Notes under the pieces: generated by a model
Databases searched by the model: none
Seen by the model: only the letters and a program-made list of their open reading frames with translations
Told to the model about the DNA's origin: nothing
Shown here: one piece after another, positions 8,128 through 15,944 of the stretch
How positions within the stretch are numbered: the first letter of the stretch is position 1
How the letters are laid out: each line of letters opens with the position of its first letter
Assembly: GCA_031284025.1 (NCBI GenBank)
Contig: JAITAR010000109.1
Location: 1-36,489, forward strand
Source: Rickettsiales bacterium
GTDB taxonomy: Bacteria > Pseudomonadota > Alphaproteobacteria > Rickettsiales > UBA1997
Direction: 5' to 3'
Length of the DNA stretch: 36,489 nt
Translations under genes and position numbers: made by a program

Positions 8128-8940
8128 ATGTTTCAACTACTGCTTCCCGCATTCAATCCGAATTTTATAGCATTAGGTCCTCTGAGAATAAGATGGTATT
8201 CGATGGCCTATATCTGTGGGGTTGCCATAGGATATAAGATGATCAGTCATCTAGACAAAAAGTATAGACTAGGCCTGGAAATTATAAGTTTCTACGACGA
8301 TTTCATATTTTACATGGTGCTTGGCATAATATGTGGTGGCAGGATAGGTTACGTTCTATTCTATGAGATAGGGTATTTTCTAGCGAATCCTCTGACAATT
8401 TTTTTTCTATGGCGTGGTGGCATGTCGTTCCACGGTGGATTTCTAGGAGTGTTTGTGGCTGCACTATTTTTGGCCAAGAAATATAAGCTAGATAAATTAT
8501 TAGTATTTGATCTGTTAGCGGTGGCTAGCCCAGCAGGAATTTTTTTGGGTAGAATGGCGAATTTCATAAATCTCGAGCTGTATGGCAGACCGACAAAATT
8601 GCCTTGGGGAATGGTCTTCCCGACAGCTGATAATTTGGCTAGACATCCCAGTCAACTCTATGAGGCATTTTTCGAGGGCGTGGTGATATTGGCGGTAATG
8701 CTATGGTTGACAAAGACCAAGCAATTTAGAATGAGAGGTCTAAATTCTGGCGTATTTCTAATTCTCTATAGTCTATCTAGGATTTTTCTGGAAACACTAC
8801 GAGAACCGAATTTCCGATTCGATGGTGCACTGAGATGGGTAACCATGGGTCAAATTTTATCGATTCCCCTACTATTGGGTGGAATTATACTGCTCTGTAA
8901 CCGAAAAATCGTAGCTAGTCCAACCTTTGACGGTGGATAG
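8128..8940 (+). CDS. lgt: Prolipoprotein diacylglyceryl transferase
   Basis: Lgt moves diacylglycerol from phosphatidylglycerol to the lipobox cysteine of prolipoproteins at the inner membrane, the first step of lipoprotein maturation. The 270-residue protein has about seven hydrophobic segments. Diagnostic motifs: IRWYSMAYICG near the N-terminus; GGRIGYVLFYE; MSFHGGFLGV with the essential His; GRMANFINLELYGRPTKLPWGMVFP, the Lgt signature with its Arg; HPSQLYEAFFEG; and LYSLSRIFLETLREPN near the C-terminus. The length matches the family (about 260-290). The start is ATG. The gene stands between the HU terminator and the deaminase gene. Confidence 0.96.
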   Translation: MFQLLLPAFNPNFIALGPLRIRWYSMAYICGVAIGYKMISHLDKKYRLGLEIISFYDDFIFYMVLGIICGGRIGYVLFYEIGYFLANPLTIFFLWRGGMSFHGGFLGVFVAALFLAKKYKLDKLLVFDLLAVASPAGIFLGRMANFINLELYGRPTKLPWGMVFPTADNLARHPSQLYEAFFEGVVILAVMLWLTKTKQFRMRGLNSGVFLILYSLSRIFLETLREPNFRFDGALRWVTMGQILSIPLLLGGIILLCNRKIVASPTFDGG

Positions 8941-9150
8941 CCAGTAGCTATTTGTCGTTTGTTCTCGGAGAGACAGGTGTATGTTTCATTATATTTTCCT
9001 CCATGGATGAATAAGAAAACTACATCTAGAAAATAATCTATGAAAAATATACCGCGGGTTCTGTTTGCGGTCTTTACTTTCAATAGAAATTATCTTGACA
9101 TGATCGTTTTCTTATTTATTATTATGATAATCGTCAGAAAACAGAAAAAA

Positions 9151-10059
9151 ATGAAAGATTTGCATCTCCATCTTTCGGGGGGAACATCACAGGCACTTCT
9201 ATTCGAGATACTTAATGAATCTGGCAGAAAAATAAAGACGAAATCCTATAGGAAATTCGTTGAAATGCTGACCATGAATCCAAGTAGAATTAAAAATGTA
9301 GAAGATTATCTGGAAATAAATCATATAGTGGATGAAACCCAGAGTTCGCCAAGAGCTGTGGAATTATCGGTCTACGATGCCTTTAAAAATTCATTTTTGA
9401 GTGGCTGTGACTACCTAGAGCTAAGATGGAACCCCTATAAAAGAAGCCAGGATTTCAAAATAGATCTGGACAGACTGATTGTTGCAGCGAGAAGCGGCTT
9501 TGAAAAAGCAAATTCTGTGTTCGGCATAGATGGCTCCATGATTTTCTGCATGGGTAGGGATTGTAATGAGGAGCAGAATGAGAGTATATTCAAAAAGGCC
9601 ATACAATACTCTCGCAGAGGAGTTGTGGGTCTGGACGCTGCGGGACCAGAGGTCAAAGTGCCAATAAAACCAGAATTCGAGCAGTACTACAAAATAGCTA
9701 ATGCCGTCGGGCTAATCACCACCATACACTGCGGAGAACCATTTTACGACGGAGTGGAAGATACACTGGCCACAGTATTGGAAAAATATAAACCCAAGAG
9801 AATTGGCCATGGGGTACAAATTCACAGATTTCCAAAGCTTATGAAATTGGCTTCAAGCATGGGTGTGGTATTTGAGATATGCATATCGAGCAATCTCATG
9901 ACCAAAGTTGTTAGCTCGAAGAGAGAATTTTTTGATATTTTCAAGACATTTGAAAATTATCAGATAAAATACGTAATTTGCACCGACGCTACTTTCCCAC
10001 TAAATACAAATATAACACGGGAACACGAAATATATAAAAATATCACCAATTATAGCTAA
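9151..10059 (+). CDS. Adenosine deaminase-like metallohydrolase
   Basis: This belongs to the adenosine/AMP deaminase superfamily, zinc hydrolases that remove the 6-amino group of purines. Counting from ATG 9151 (302 aa), the zinc ligands are visible: HLH (His5, His7), His193 in TIHCGE and Asp279 in CTDA, with catalytic Glu196 and His220 in RIGHGV. ICISSN takes the place of the usual CPTSN. The normal TDDP motif reads TDAT, so the second Asp, which contacts purine N7 in adenosine deaminase, is Ala280. Substrate is therefore uncertain; purine salvage is the best inference. The frame stays open upstream to ATG 9040, which would add 37 residues with a hydrophobic stretch (MIVFLFIIMIIV). I prefer 9151 because family members begin just before HxH. 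The stop overlaps the convergent gltX stop. Confidence 0.8.
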   Translation: MKDLHLHLSGGTSQALLFEILNESGRKIKTKSYRKFVEMLTMNPSRIKNVEDYLEINHIVDETQSSPRAVELSVYDAFKNSFLSGCDYLELRWNPYKRSQDFKIDLDRLIVAARSGFEKANSVFGIDGSMIFCMGRDCNEEQNESIFKKAIQYSRRGVVGLDAAGPEVKVPIKPEFEQYYKIANAVGLITTIHCGEPFYDGVEDTLATVLEKYKPKRIGHGVQIHRFPKLMKLASSMGVVFEICISSNLMTKVVSSKREFFDIFKTFENYQIKYVICTDATFPLNTNITREHEIYKNITNYS

Positions 10060-11720
10060 TCGACTCTGGCAACGCTGAGTCCATCTTCGATGCGCCTAAG
10101 AACCTTATCTCTTCCCATTATATTCATTTGGCTATACAGATCTGGACCTTGTTCTCTACCCGTCAGTAAAATTCTAATAATTCTTGTAACGTCTGAAATG
10201 CTACCGCTAAATTTTTCGGGTTGCTCTTTAAAATCTCTGTTGTTATCCGCATAGTTACACTCTCTCGCTATAATTTTCATTTTTTCAAACCACTCTTCTT
10301 TAGAATCTTTATCATTGTAAATCTCCAAAAATAGCTGGCCTATTTTAGCTACGTCATCTTTATCTGTGTTGTCCAGGCTACTTTTTACAGTCTTCCCATC
10401 CAACTCAAAAAAATATATAATTTCATTTCTGACTTCACTCCATTTCGCTATGTCCTTTCTAGTTTTACCATTTGTGTCTCGTTCGATGCTGAATATTTTC
10501 ACTGCCAACTCTCTGTTGCTGGTAATTGTTCCCAACAGATCCGGATCATATTTTCTAGCCCAGACTGTGGTATTTTCATAGATTTCTTCCGCTGACATTT
10601 TACCTATAACATTTTTGCTAACACTGTCTAGTTTTACAAAATCGAAAAGAGCTCCACTAACGTTCATTTTTTTTATGTCAAAGGGAAATTTACTATGATG
10701 TACCTCTGGATTTTGTTTTCGCCAGTTTTCAAAGTTAGAATTTGCAACATTTATCAGATACTCTTTAACACTGTCCCTTGGGTAGCCAGCTCTATCGAAA
10801 TACTCCACATCGGCTTCGGGATCTTTTCTTTTACTAAGTTTTCTTCTGATGTTGCCGTCCATTTTCATCAGTGGAGATATGTGAGCATAGCGTGGAGCCT
10901 TCCATTTCATAGCTTGGAATAGCTGTATGTGTATGGGTAGCGAAGGCAGCCATTCGTCACCTCTCACCACAAGATTTGTGCCCATTAGAAAATCGTCAAC
11001 GATGTGGGCAAAATGATATGTCGGTAGAAAATTTTTTTTCAGTATGACTATATCTAAATCATTCTCCGGAAATTCCACATTACCTCGTAAAATATCATTG
11101 ACAACAATTTTTCTGTTGAAATTACCCGGGGATTTGAACCTAACCACGTACTCCTCTCCTTTTTCAATTTTTCTAATGGATTCTTCAGCGGGATAATTTC
11201 TGTAGCTAGCCCAACTGCCGTAGTAGCCAAGTCTCCTACAGCCATTATTTTTCTGTCTATTTGCTATTTCTTCCAATTCCTCTTCGCTGCAAAAACATGG
11301 GTAGGCTAACCCTCTTTCAACTAGGCTCTTTGCAAAAACTTTGTATATTAGCTTTCTTTTACTCTGCACATAGGGTCCATATACTCCAAAGTCGACAGCA
11401 TTCCCAGGGCCCTCATCATACCTAATGGCAAAATAGTCAAGAGTGCTGATTATTTTATCAACGGCTCCTGCCACTTCCCTTTTTTCATCGGTGTCCTCAA
11501 TTCTCAGAAAAAATATACCATCCGAACTATGGGCGACTCTTTCGCTGACCATTGCTGAATATAAATTTCCAATGTGCATGAAACCGGTAGGGCTTGGAGC
11601 GAATCTTGTTATTTTTTTGCTACCATTGAGATCTCTCGCTTGATATCTGTTAAAAATGTCCTCCACCGCCAGCACGTCTTCGGTAAAAATTTTCTTTGCC
11701 AATTCCTCATTTGGTTCCAT
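10056..11720 (-). CDS. gltX: Glutamyl-tRNA synthetase
   Basis: This class I aminoacyl-tRNA synthetase charges tRNA-Glu (or also tRNA-Gln in organisms using the amidotransferase route). The 554-residue protein shows FAPSPTGFMHIGNLYSAM (the HIGH-type motif, about 39-57), LRIEDTDEKRE, FCSEEELEEI and the KMSKS-type motif KLSKR (294-298). The N-terminal extension of about 35 residues before the Rossmann fold, and VKEYLINVANSNFENWRKQNP after the KMSKS loop, resemble the long Firmicutes-type GltX more than the usual proteobacterial form of about 470 aa. That is from memory and would need a tree. It starts with ATG 47 bp downstream of ileS, presumably co-transcribed with it. No second gltX copy is in the window. 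Confidence 0.95.
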   Translation of the reverse strand: MEPNEELAKKIFTEDVLAVEDIFNRYQARDLNGSKKITRFAPSPTGFMHIGNLYSAMVSERVAHSSDGIFFLRIEDTDEKREVAGAVDKIISTLDYFAIRYDEGPGNAVDFGVYGPYVQSKRKLIYKVFAKSLVERGLAYPCFCSEEELEEIANRQKNNGCRRLGYYGSWASYRNYPAEESIRKIEKGEEYVVRFKSPGNFNRKIVVNDILRGNVEFPENDLDIVILKKNFLPTYHFAHIVDDFLMGTNLVVRGDEWLPSLPIHIQLFQAMKWKAPRYAHISPLMKMDGNIRRKLSKRKDPEADVEYFDRAGYPRDSVKEYLINVANSNFENWRKQNPEVHHSKFPFDIKKMNVSGALFDFVKLDSVSKNVIGKMSAEEIYENTTVWARKYDPDLLGTITSNRELAVKIFSIERDTNGKTRKDIAKWSEVRNEIIYFFELDGKTVKSSLDNTDKDDVAKIGQLFLEIYNDKDSKEEWFEKMKIIARECNYADNNRDFKEQPEKFSGSISDVTRIIRILLTGREQGPDLYSQMNIMGRDKVLRRIEDGLSVARVD

Positions 11721-11767
11721 ATTTTATACTCCGCTCAGAAGGTTGAGGTTGATCTACAATTATACAT

Positions 11768-14665
11768 TTACACACTTCTGTTTAGCCCGTTCCAGAGATA
11801 TTCCGCAGTGAAAGGAGCAAGAGAGGCTATGGCCCTGATCATTGTCACCAGGACAGTGTACAGCACATTGTAAGCGTTTTTTCTATCTAGGATGTTCTTT
11901 GATTTCCAAAAACGATTCCTATTTCTTCTTATGTACCAATTGTTGAGAATTTCAAAGAATTCTTCGGACTCTCGGCAGGCACTGCCAAAATCATAGCTGT
12001 CCATGGCAGCCTCTATCTTTTCGACTGCCTTCTTTAGCTTTGATAGAATATATATGTCCATGCCATTATCTATAAAATTACTACCAAAAGAGTAATTTCT
12101 TTTTTTCAGCTCTTCAATCGAGGCCGACATTTTTACATGTTTTATGCCAACTTCCTCAAATTCTTCACCAATACTTCTAAAGCCCATGCTTTCGTAGAAA
12201 ACTCTCAGCTGAGCTTGAGCATCGAATTCTATTTTCTCTATGCCATCCATTGAAAACGAATCTACTATGAAAAATTTAATGAGCTGTTTAGCAACATATC
12301 TGCCTCTAAATTTTTTGAGAATAGAAAATCTCTGGGGCTTCAGGCAATTGTTTTCCAAACGAACTCTGAGGGTAGCGATGGGCTCATTCTTTTGATATAC
12401 CACGTAGTGCAGCGTGCTGGGATCAAAATCATAGCTATCGGCTTCCTCCTTCGCACTAATGTTTTGTTCTTCCACAAAAACAACTCTTCTGACACTTTTT
12501 GCATTGTCAATTATTTTTTTGTTTCTACCTTTTCTGAGGACGAAAATATCATCGTTCTGCAATATATCTTCGCCTTTTAGGCCACTGCCATTGGCATAGA
12601 GACAGAAAAAATTATAGGAGTTCATTATGGGCTTCAGAGCTAATCTCATGGTTTCTCTGATATCTCTTCCATCTTTGCTGATTCTGAATTCCTCTCCCAC
12701 TAAAGCTGGAGACTTAAGCATGAGCCATCTGACAGAGTCACTTCCGTAGCTATCGAAGGCTTCGTAGGGATCAACATAATTTCTCAGTCTTTTTGATAGT
12801 TTTTTTCCATTTTCGTCGATTATGGTGCCGAAAGATATGCAATTTTTAAATGGATTTACATCAAATAGAGCTGTGGATAGAACCAGTAGAGTGTAGAACC
12901 AACCTCTCACCTGTCCGTCCCCTTCGGCTATGAAGTCAGCAGGGAAATTCTTTTCAAAATAATCTCTATTCTCGAATGGATAGTGCAGCTGTGCGTAGGG
13001 CATTGCTCCGCTCTCAAACCAGCAGTCCAAAACTTCAGGAACTCTCACCATCATAGATTTGCCACTAGGATCGTCGGGATTTTTCCTTGTTAAACTATCT
13101 ATAAATGGTCTATGTAGATTTTTTGGGCGTATGCCAAAATCCCTCTCTATTTCATCCAATGAGCCATAGACATCAATCCGTGGATATTTTGGACTATCAC
13201 TTTTCCAAACGGGAATTGGACAGCCCCAAAACCTGTTTCTGCTTATAGACCATTCTCTTGCCCCCTCCAGCCACTTCCCAAATCTTCCATTCTTCAGATG
13301 GGCTGGGATCCAATTTATACCTTTATTGTTCCTGATGATTTTCTCTTTGATTTTAGGCACATCGACAAACCAGGAGGACATAGCTCGATATATCAGCGGC
13401 GTATCTGTCCGCCAGCAGTGGGGATAGTTATGTAGATACTGTTCCGTTTTAAACCAACCGCCTTCTTGTTTCAATTTAATTATTATCTGCTCGTTCGTAT
13501 CAAATACCTGTTGGCCCTCATAGTCATACACTATGCCTGTGAAACATCCGGCATCATCGATGGGGCATACAACGGGTATTCCAGCATTTTTACAGGCTAT
13601 TTGATCATCTTCTCCAAATCCCGGAGCCATGTGAACAATACAAGTTCCGTCTTCGGTAGTGACAAAATCACCCTGAAGTACGGTAAAACAATTTTTTGAA
13701 TTCTTGACTTCAGCTATAGCTGTCATGTAACTAAACAGAGGTGTGTATTTCAGGCCAAGCAGATCAGTTCCCTTGAGAATTTTAATTAGATTCATTCTGC
13801 CATCTTTATCTACTAGTTCCTTCTCATATCTATTCAGTGTGCTCTCTCCAATTAGGTAGTAACCATCATCACGGTGAACAAGCGCATAGTTAACCCGACT
13901 GTTAACCGCGATGGCTAGATTAGACGGAAGTGTCCAAGGTGTTGTGGTCCAAACTAGAAGATAAACACTATCCATGGCCAATTCTTCTATAAATCCGGGT
14001 AACTGTTCAAGTTTGAATCTGACCGTTATCGCTCTGTCGGCTCGCTCTCTGAAGGAGTTATCCATTCTAGTTTCCATATTGGATAGAGGAGTTTGGCATT
14101 TCCATGAGTAGGGCATAACTCTGTAGTCCTCATAGAGTAAATTTTTGTCGTAGAGCTGTTTGAATACCCAAAGCACCGATTCCATATAATTCAGATCCAT
14201 AGTTCTGTAACCATTGTCAAAATCTACCCATCTGCCAGATCTGGTTACATGTTTTTTCCAGTCGTTTACGTATCTAAGGACATCCTCACGGCAATAGCTA
14301 TTAAATTTTTCTATGCCATACTCTTCGATGGCTTTTCTGCCTCCTATGCCCAGGACATTTTCAGCACTTTGTTCTGCCGGAAGCCCGTGGCAATCCCATC
14401 CAAATCTTCTAAGAACTCTTTTCCCCTTCATCGTCTGGTATCTCGCCACCGTATCCTTAATGTATCCAGCTAGAAGGTGCCCATAGTGTGGTAGACCATT
14501 GGCAAAGGGCGGTCCATCGAAAAATACAAAATTATTGTCTAGATTTCTTTCTAGAGACAGTTCAAATATATGTCTCTCATTCCAAAAATTTATTACCCAC
14601 TCTTCCAATTCTTTGAAACTCAAACTATTATTTACTTCGGGGTAAAATTTCTTTGCATTGGTCAT
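11768..14665 (-). CDS. ileS: Isoleucyl-tRNA synthetase with inserted GNAT domain and no C-terminal extension
   Basis: This enzyme charges tRNA-Ile. The 965-residue protein has the class I catalytic core: GPPFANGLPHYGHLLAG (HIGH-type, 51-67), the editing domain with VWTTTPWTLPSNLAIAV (238-254), SRNRFWGCPIPVW, LDCWFESGAMPYAQ and the KMSKS-type KKLSKRL (621-627). The anticodon-binding domain begins as LKPIMNSYNFFCLYAN (678-691) and resumes at MDIYILSKLKKAVEKIEAAMDSYDF (869-893). Between them, about 704-855, sits a complete GNAT acetyltransferase-like domain. The protein stops at FTAEYLWNGLNRSV, inside or just after the anticodon domain, whereas long eukaryote-like IleS proteins run on for about 200 more residues. 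gltX starts 47 bp later, leaving no room for a frameshifted remainder. It is the first gene of the ileS-gltX unit. Confidence 0.95.
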   Translation of the reverse strand: MTNAKKFYPEVNNSLSFKELEEWVINFWNERHIFELSLERNLDNNFVFFDGPPFANGLPHYGHLLAGYIKDTVARYQTMKGKRVLRRFGWDCHGLPAEQSAENVLGIGGRKAIEEYGIEKFNSYCREDVLRYVNDWKKHVTRSGRWVDFDNGYRTMDLNYMESVLWVFKQLYDKNLLYEDYRVMPYSWKCQTPLSNMETRMDNSFRERADRAITVRFKLEQLPGFIEELAMDSVYLLVWTTTPWTLPSNLAIAVNSRVNYALVHRDDGYYLIGESTLNRYEKELVDKDGRMNLIKILKGTDLLGLKYTPLFSYMTAIAEVKNSKNCFTVLQGDFVTTEDGTCIVHMAPGFGEDDQIACKNAGIPVVCPIDDAGCFTGIVYDYEGQQVFDTNEQIIIKLKQEGGWFKTEQYLHNYPHCWRTDTPLIYRAMSSWFVDVPKIKEKIIRNNKGINWIPAHLKNGRFGKWLEGAREWSISRNRFWGCPIPVWKSDSPKYPRIDVYGSLDEIERDFGIRPKNLHRPFIDSLTRKNPDDPSGKSMMVRVPEVLDCWFESGAMPYAQLHYPFENRDYFEKNFPADFIAEGDGQVRGWFYTLLVLSTALFDVNPFKNCISFGTIIDENGKKLSKRLRNYVDPYEAFDSYGSDSVRWLMLKSPALVGEEFRISKDGRDIRETMRLALKPIMNSYNFFCLYANGSGLKGEDILQNDDIFVLRKGRNKKIIDNAKSVRRVVFVEEQNISAKEEADSYDFDPSTLHYVVYQKNEPIATLRVRLENNCLKPQRFSILKKFRGRYVAKQLIKFFIVDSFSMDGIEKIEFDAQAQLRVFYESMGFRSIGEEFEEVGIKHVKMSASIEELKKRNYSFGSNFIDNGMDIYILSKLKKAVEKIEAAMDSYDFGSACRESEEFFEILNNWYIRRNRNRFWKSKNILDRKNAYNVLYTVLVTMIRAIASLAPFTAEYLWNGLNRSV
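12101..12556 (-). other. GNAT acetyltransferase-like domain embedded in IleS
   Basis: This segment encodes about residues 704-855 of IleS. VRRVVFVEEQNISAKEEAD resembles the start of YjcF/ElaA-type GNAT proteins (R-x-x-V-F-V-E-E-Q). PIATLRVRL is strand beta-4. RFSILKKFRGRYVAKQLIKFF matches motif A, with R-G-x-x-V-A-K-x-L in the acetyl-CoA pyrophosphate loop position. FDAQAQLRVFYESMGFRSIG matches motif B (LxAQxxxxxFYExxGF), and EEVGIKHVKM is the usual final strand. All core elements are present in order, so the domain may be active; its substrate is unknown. Confidence 0.85.
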
Positions 14666-14703
14666 AACTTTAAAAATAGATAGTCATAAACACATCTCTG
14701 CTA

Positions 14704-14731
14704 ATTATGTTTATTGGTTTTGTTTAGTCAA
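14704..14731 (-). promoter_or_regulatory. Sigma-70-type promoter of ileS-gltX
   Basis: On the minus strand TTGACT (14726-14731) is followed after 16 bp by CATAAT (14704-14709), each one base off consensus. The predicted leader to the ileS ATG is about 30 nt. Confidence 0.6.
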
Positions 14732-14824
14732 TTATCAAAATTACTAATGTGCAATGGACTGTTTCCAGCACAAACCTTGATTTGACAATACTTTAATCAG
14801 TTGTCCACCAGGGGTCTAATGTAC

Positions 14825-14843
14825 TTCTCCACTTTTTGGAGAA
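14825..14843 (-). terminator. Weak hairpin after mraY
   Basis: TTCTCCA and TGGAGAA pair perfectly (7 bp, 5-base loop), starting 37 nt downstream of the mraY stop. No clear T-run follows on the minus strand, so terminator function is uncertain. Confidence 0.3.
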
Positions 14844-14879
14844 AACTAATCTATTTTCTATAGGAGTAACAGGAAACGG

Positions 14880-15938
14880 TCAGACCACGCGCCAGCGACA
14901 TTGCAAACTGTAGTAGAATAATGTGAAAGCTACAACACAGCAGAGAAAACTTAAGAGCCACAGAAACATCACTATTCTTTTTTCGGACCAACCAATTTTT
15001 TCCAAATGATGGTGAAATGGTGCCATTTTTAACAGCCTTTTACCTCCTGTAACTTTAAAATATGTGACCTGCGCCGTTGTAGAAAGTATTTCTACCACAA
15101 AAAGCAGGGCCATTAGAGCGTATAGAATTTCTACCTTCAGTAGTATTGCTGTATAACAGAGGAGAACACCGATCATAAGGCTGCCTACATCCCCCATAAA
15201 TATTTTAGCTGGATGTTTGTTGTATATAAAAAATCCGCTAAATGCGGCTATTACTGAAATCATGACTATAATTATGTCATGCAACACTTTCTCGCTAGGA
15301 AGTACATTACTGTAGCTGCAGCCATTTGACATTAATATTGTTATAGCCATAAGTGTAGTGGATATCATAATTACAGGAATTGCCAGTAGGCCGTCTAGAC
15401 CATCTGTAAAATTTGCAGCATTCGACGAACCACACAGTATTAACACATAAAATGCTGGAGTTAACACTCCCAGGGGCACCTTTGCGTTGAACACTGGCAG
15501 TGTTATTCCCGTATCTAGATAGTTCGTGTCTCTATAGCAGAGATATATTATTCCGATAGCTGTCAAAAACAGCTGTAATATTAGCTTATAGCTACCTCTA
15601 AAGCCATTGGCACTGTTGCAGAATACCTTTATAATATCATCCACCAGACCTATAGTAGAAAATACCATTAGCAAAAATAAAGCCACTGCCATGTGAGGAG
15701 AATTTAGATCGCAGAATAGCAAAATATTAAGTGCTATGGCCATAGTCACGGCTACACCGGCCATCGTTGGCGTTTTTGCCTTTTTTTGGTGGGTTTCCGG
15801 TCCATCCATTCGGATTGGCTGGAATTTTCTATGTTTTTTCATCAGAAATACGAGCAACTCTATGCTAAAAAAACAGACCGCAAATGGCAAAGTAAAAAAC
15901 AGCAGAAGCTTTTTTATTTCCAAACCCTGGTAAAACAT
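14880..15938 (-). CDS. mraY: Phospho-MurNAc-pentapeptide transferase MraY
   Basis: MraY transfers phospho-MurNAc-pentapeptide to undecaprenyl phosphate, making lipid I at the inner membrane. The 352-residue protein has about ten hydrophobic segments and the family motifs: RMDGPETHQKKAKTPTMAGV (about 43-62), GLVDDIIKV with the catalytic DD, SSNAANFTDGLDGL with its conserved Asn and Asp residues, IFMGDVGSLMIG, and the HHH motif in MAPFHHHLEKIGW. Length agrees with the family (about 360). ATG 15938 lies six bases after the stop of the Stealth-family gene, with AGAGG as a plausible ribosome-binding site. mraY is outside the usual dcw cluster: murF and murD do not flank it. Confidence 0.97.
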   Translation of the reverse strand: MFYQGLEIKKLLLFFTLPFAVCFFSIELLVFLMKKHRKFQPIRMDGPETHQKKAKTPTMAGVAVTMAIALNILLFCDLNSPHMAVALFLLMVFSTIGLVDDIIKVFCNSANGFRGSYKLILQLFLTAIGIIYLCYRDTNYLDTGITLPVFNAKVPLGVLTPAFYVLILCGSSNAANFTDGLDGLLAIPVIMISTTLMAITILMSNGCSYSNVLPSEKVLHDIIIVMISVIAAFSGFFIYNKHPAKIFMGDVGSLMIGVLLCYTAILLKVEILYALMALLFVVEILSTTAQVTYFKVTGGKRLLKMAPFHHHLEKIGWSEKRIVMFLWLLSFLCCVVAFTLFYYSLQCRWRVV

Positions 15939-15944
15939 TTGCCT

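Noticed and set aside
11768..12556. Separate acetyltransferase gene wrongly fused to ileS by a sequencing error
   Set aside because: The frame is continuous on both sides of the GNAT region, and the anticodon-binding helices resume in frame after it, so an in-frame insertion fits better than an error.
14666..14879. A small gene or tRNA between ileS and mraY
   Set aside because: No open frame or cloverleaf; the gap is explained by the ileS promoter and a hairpin after mraY.
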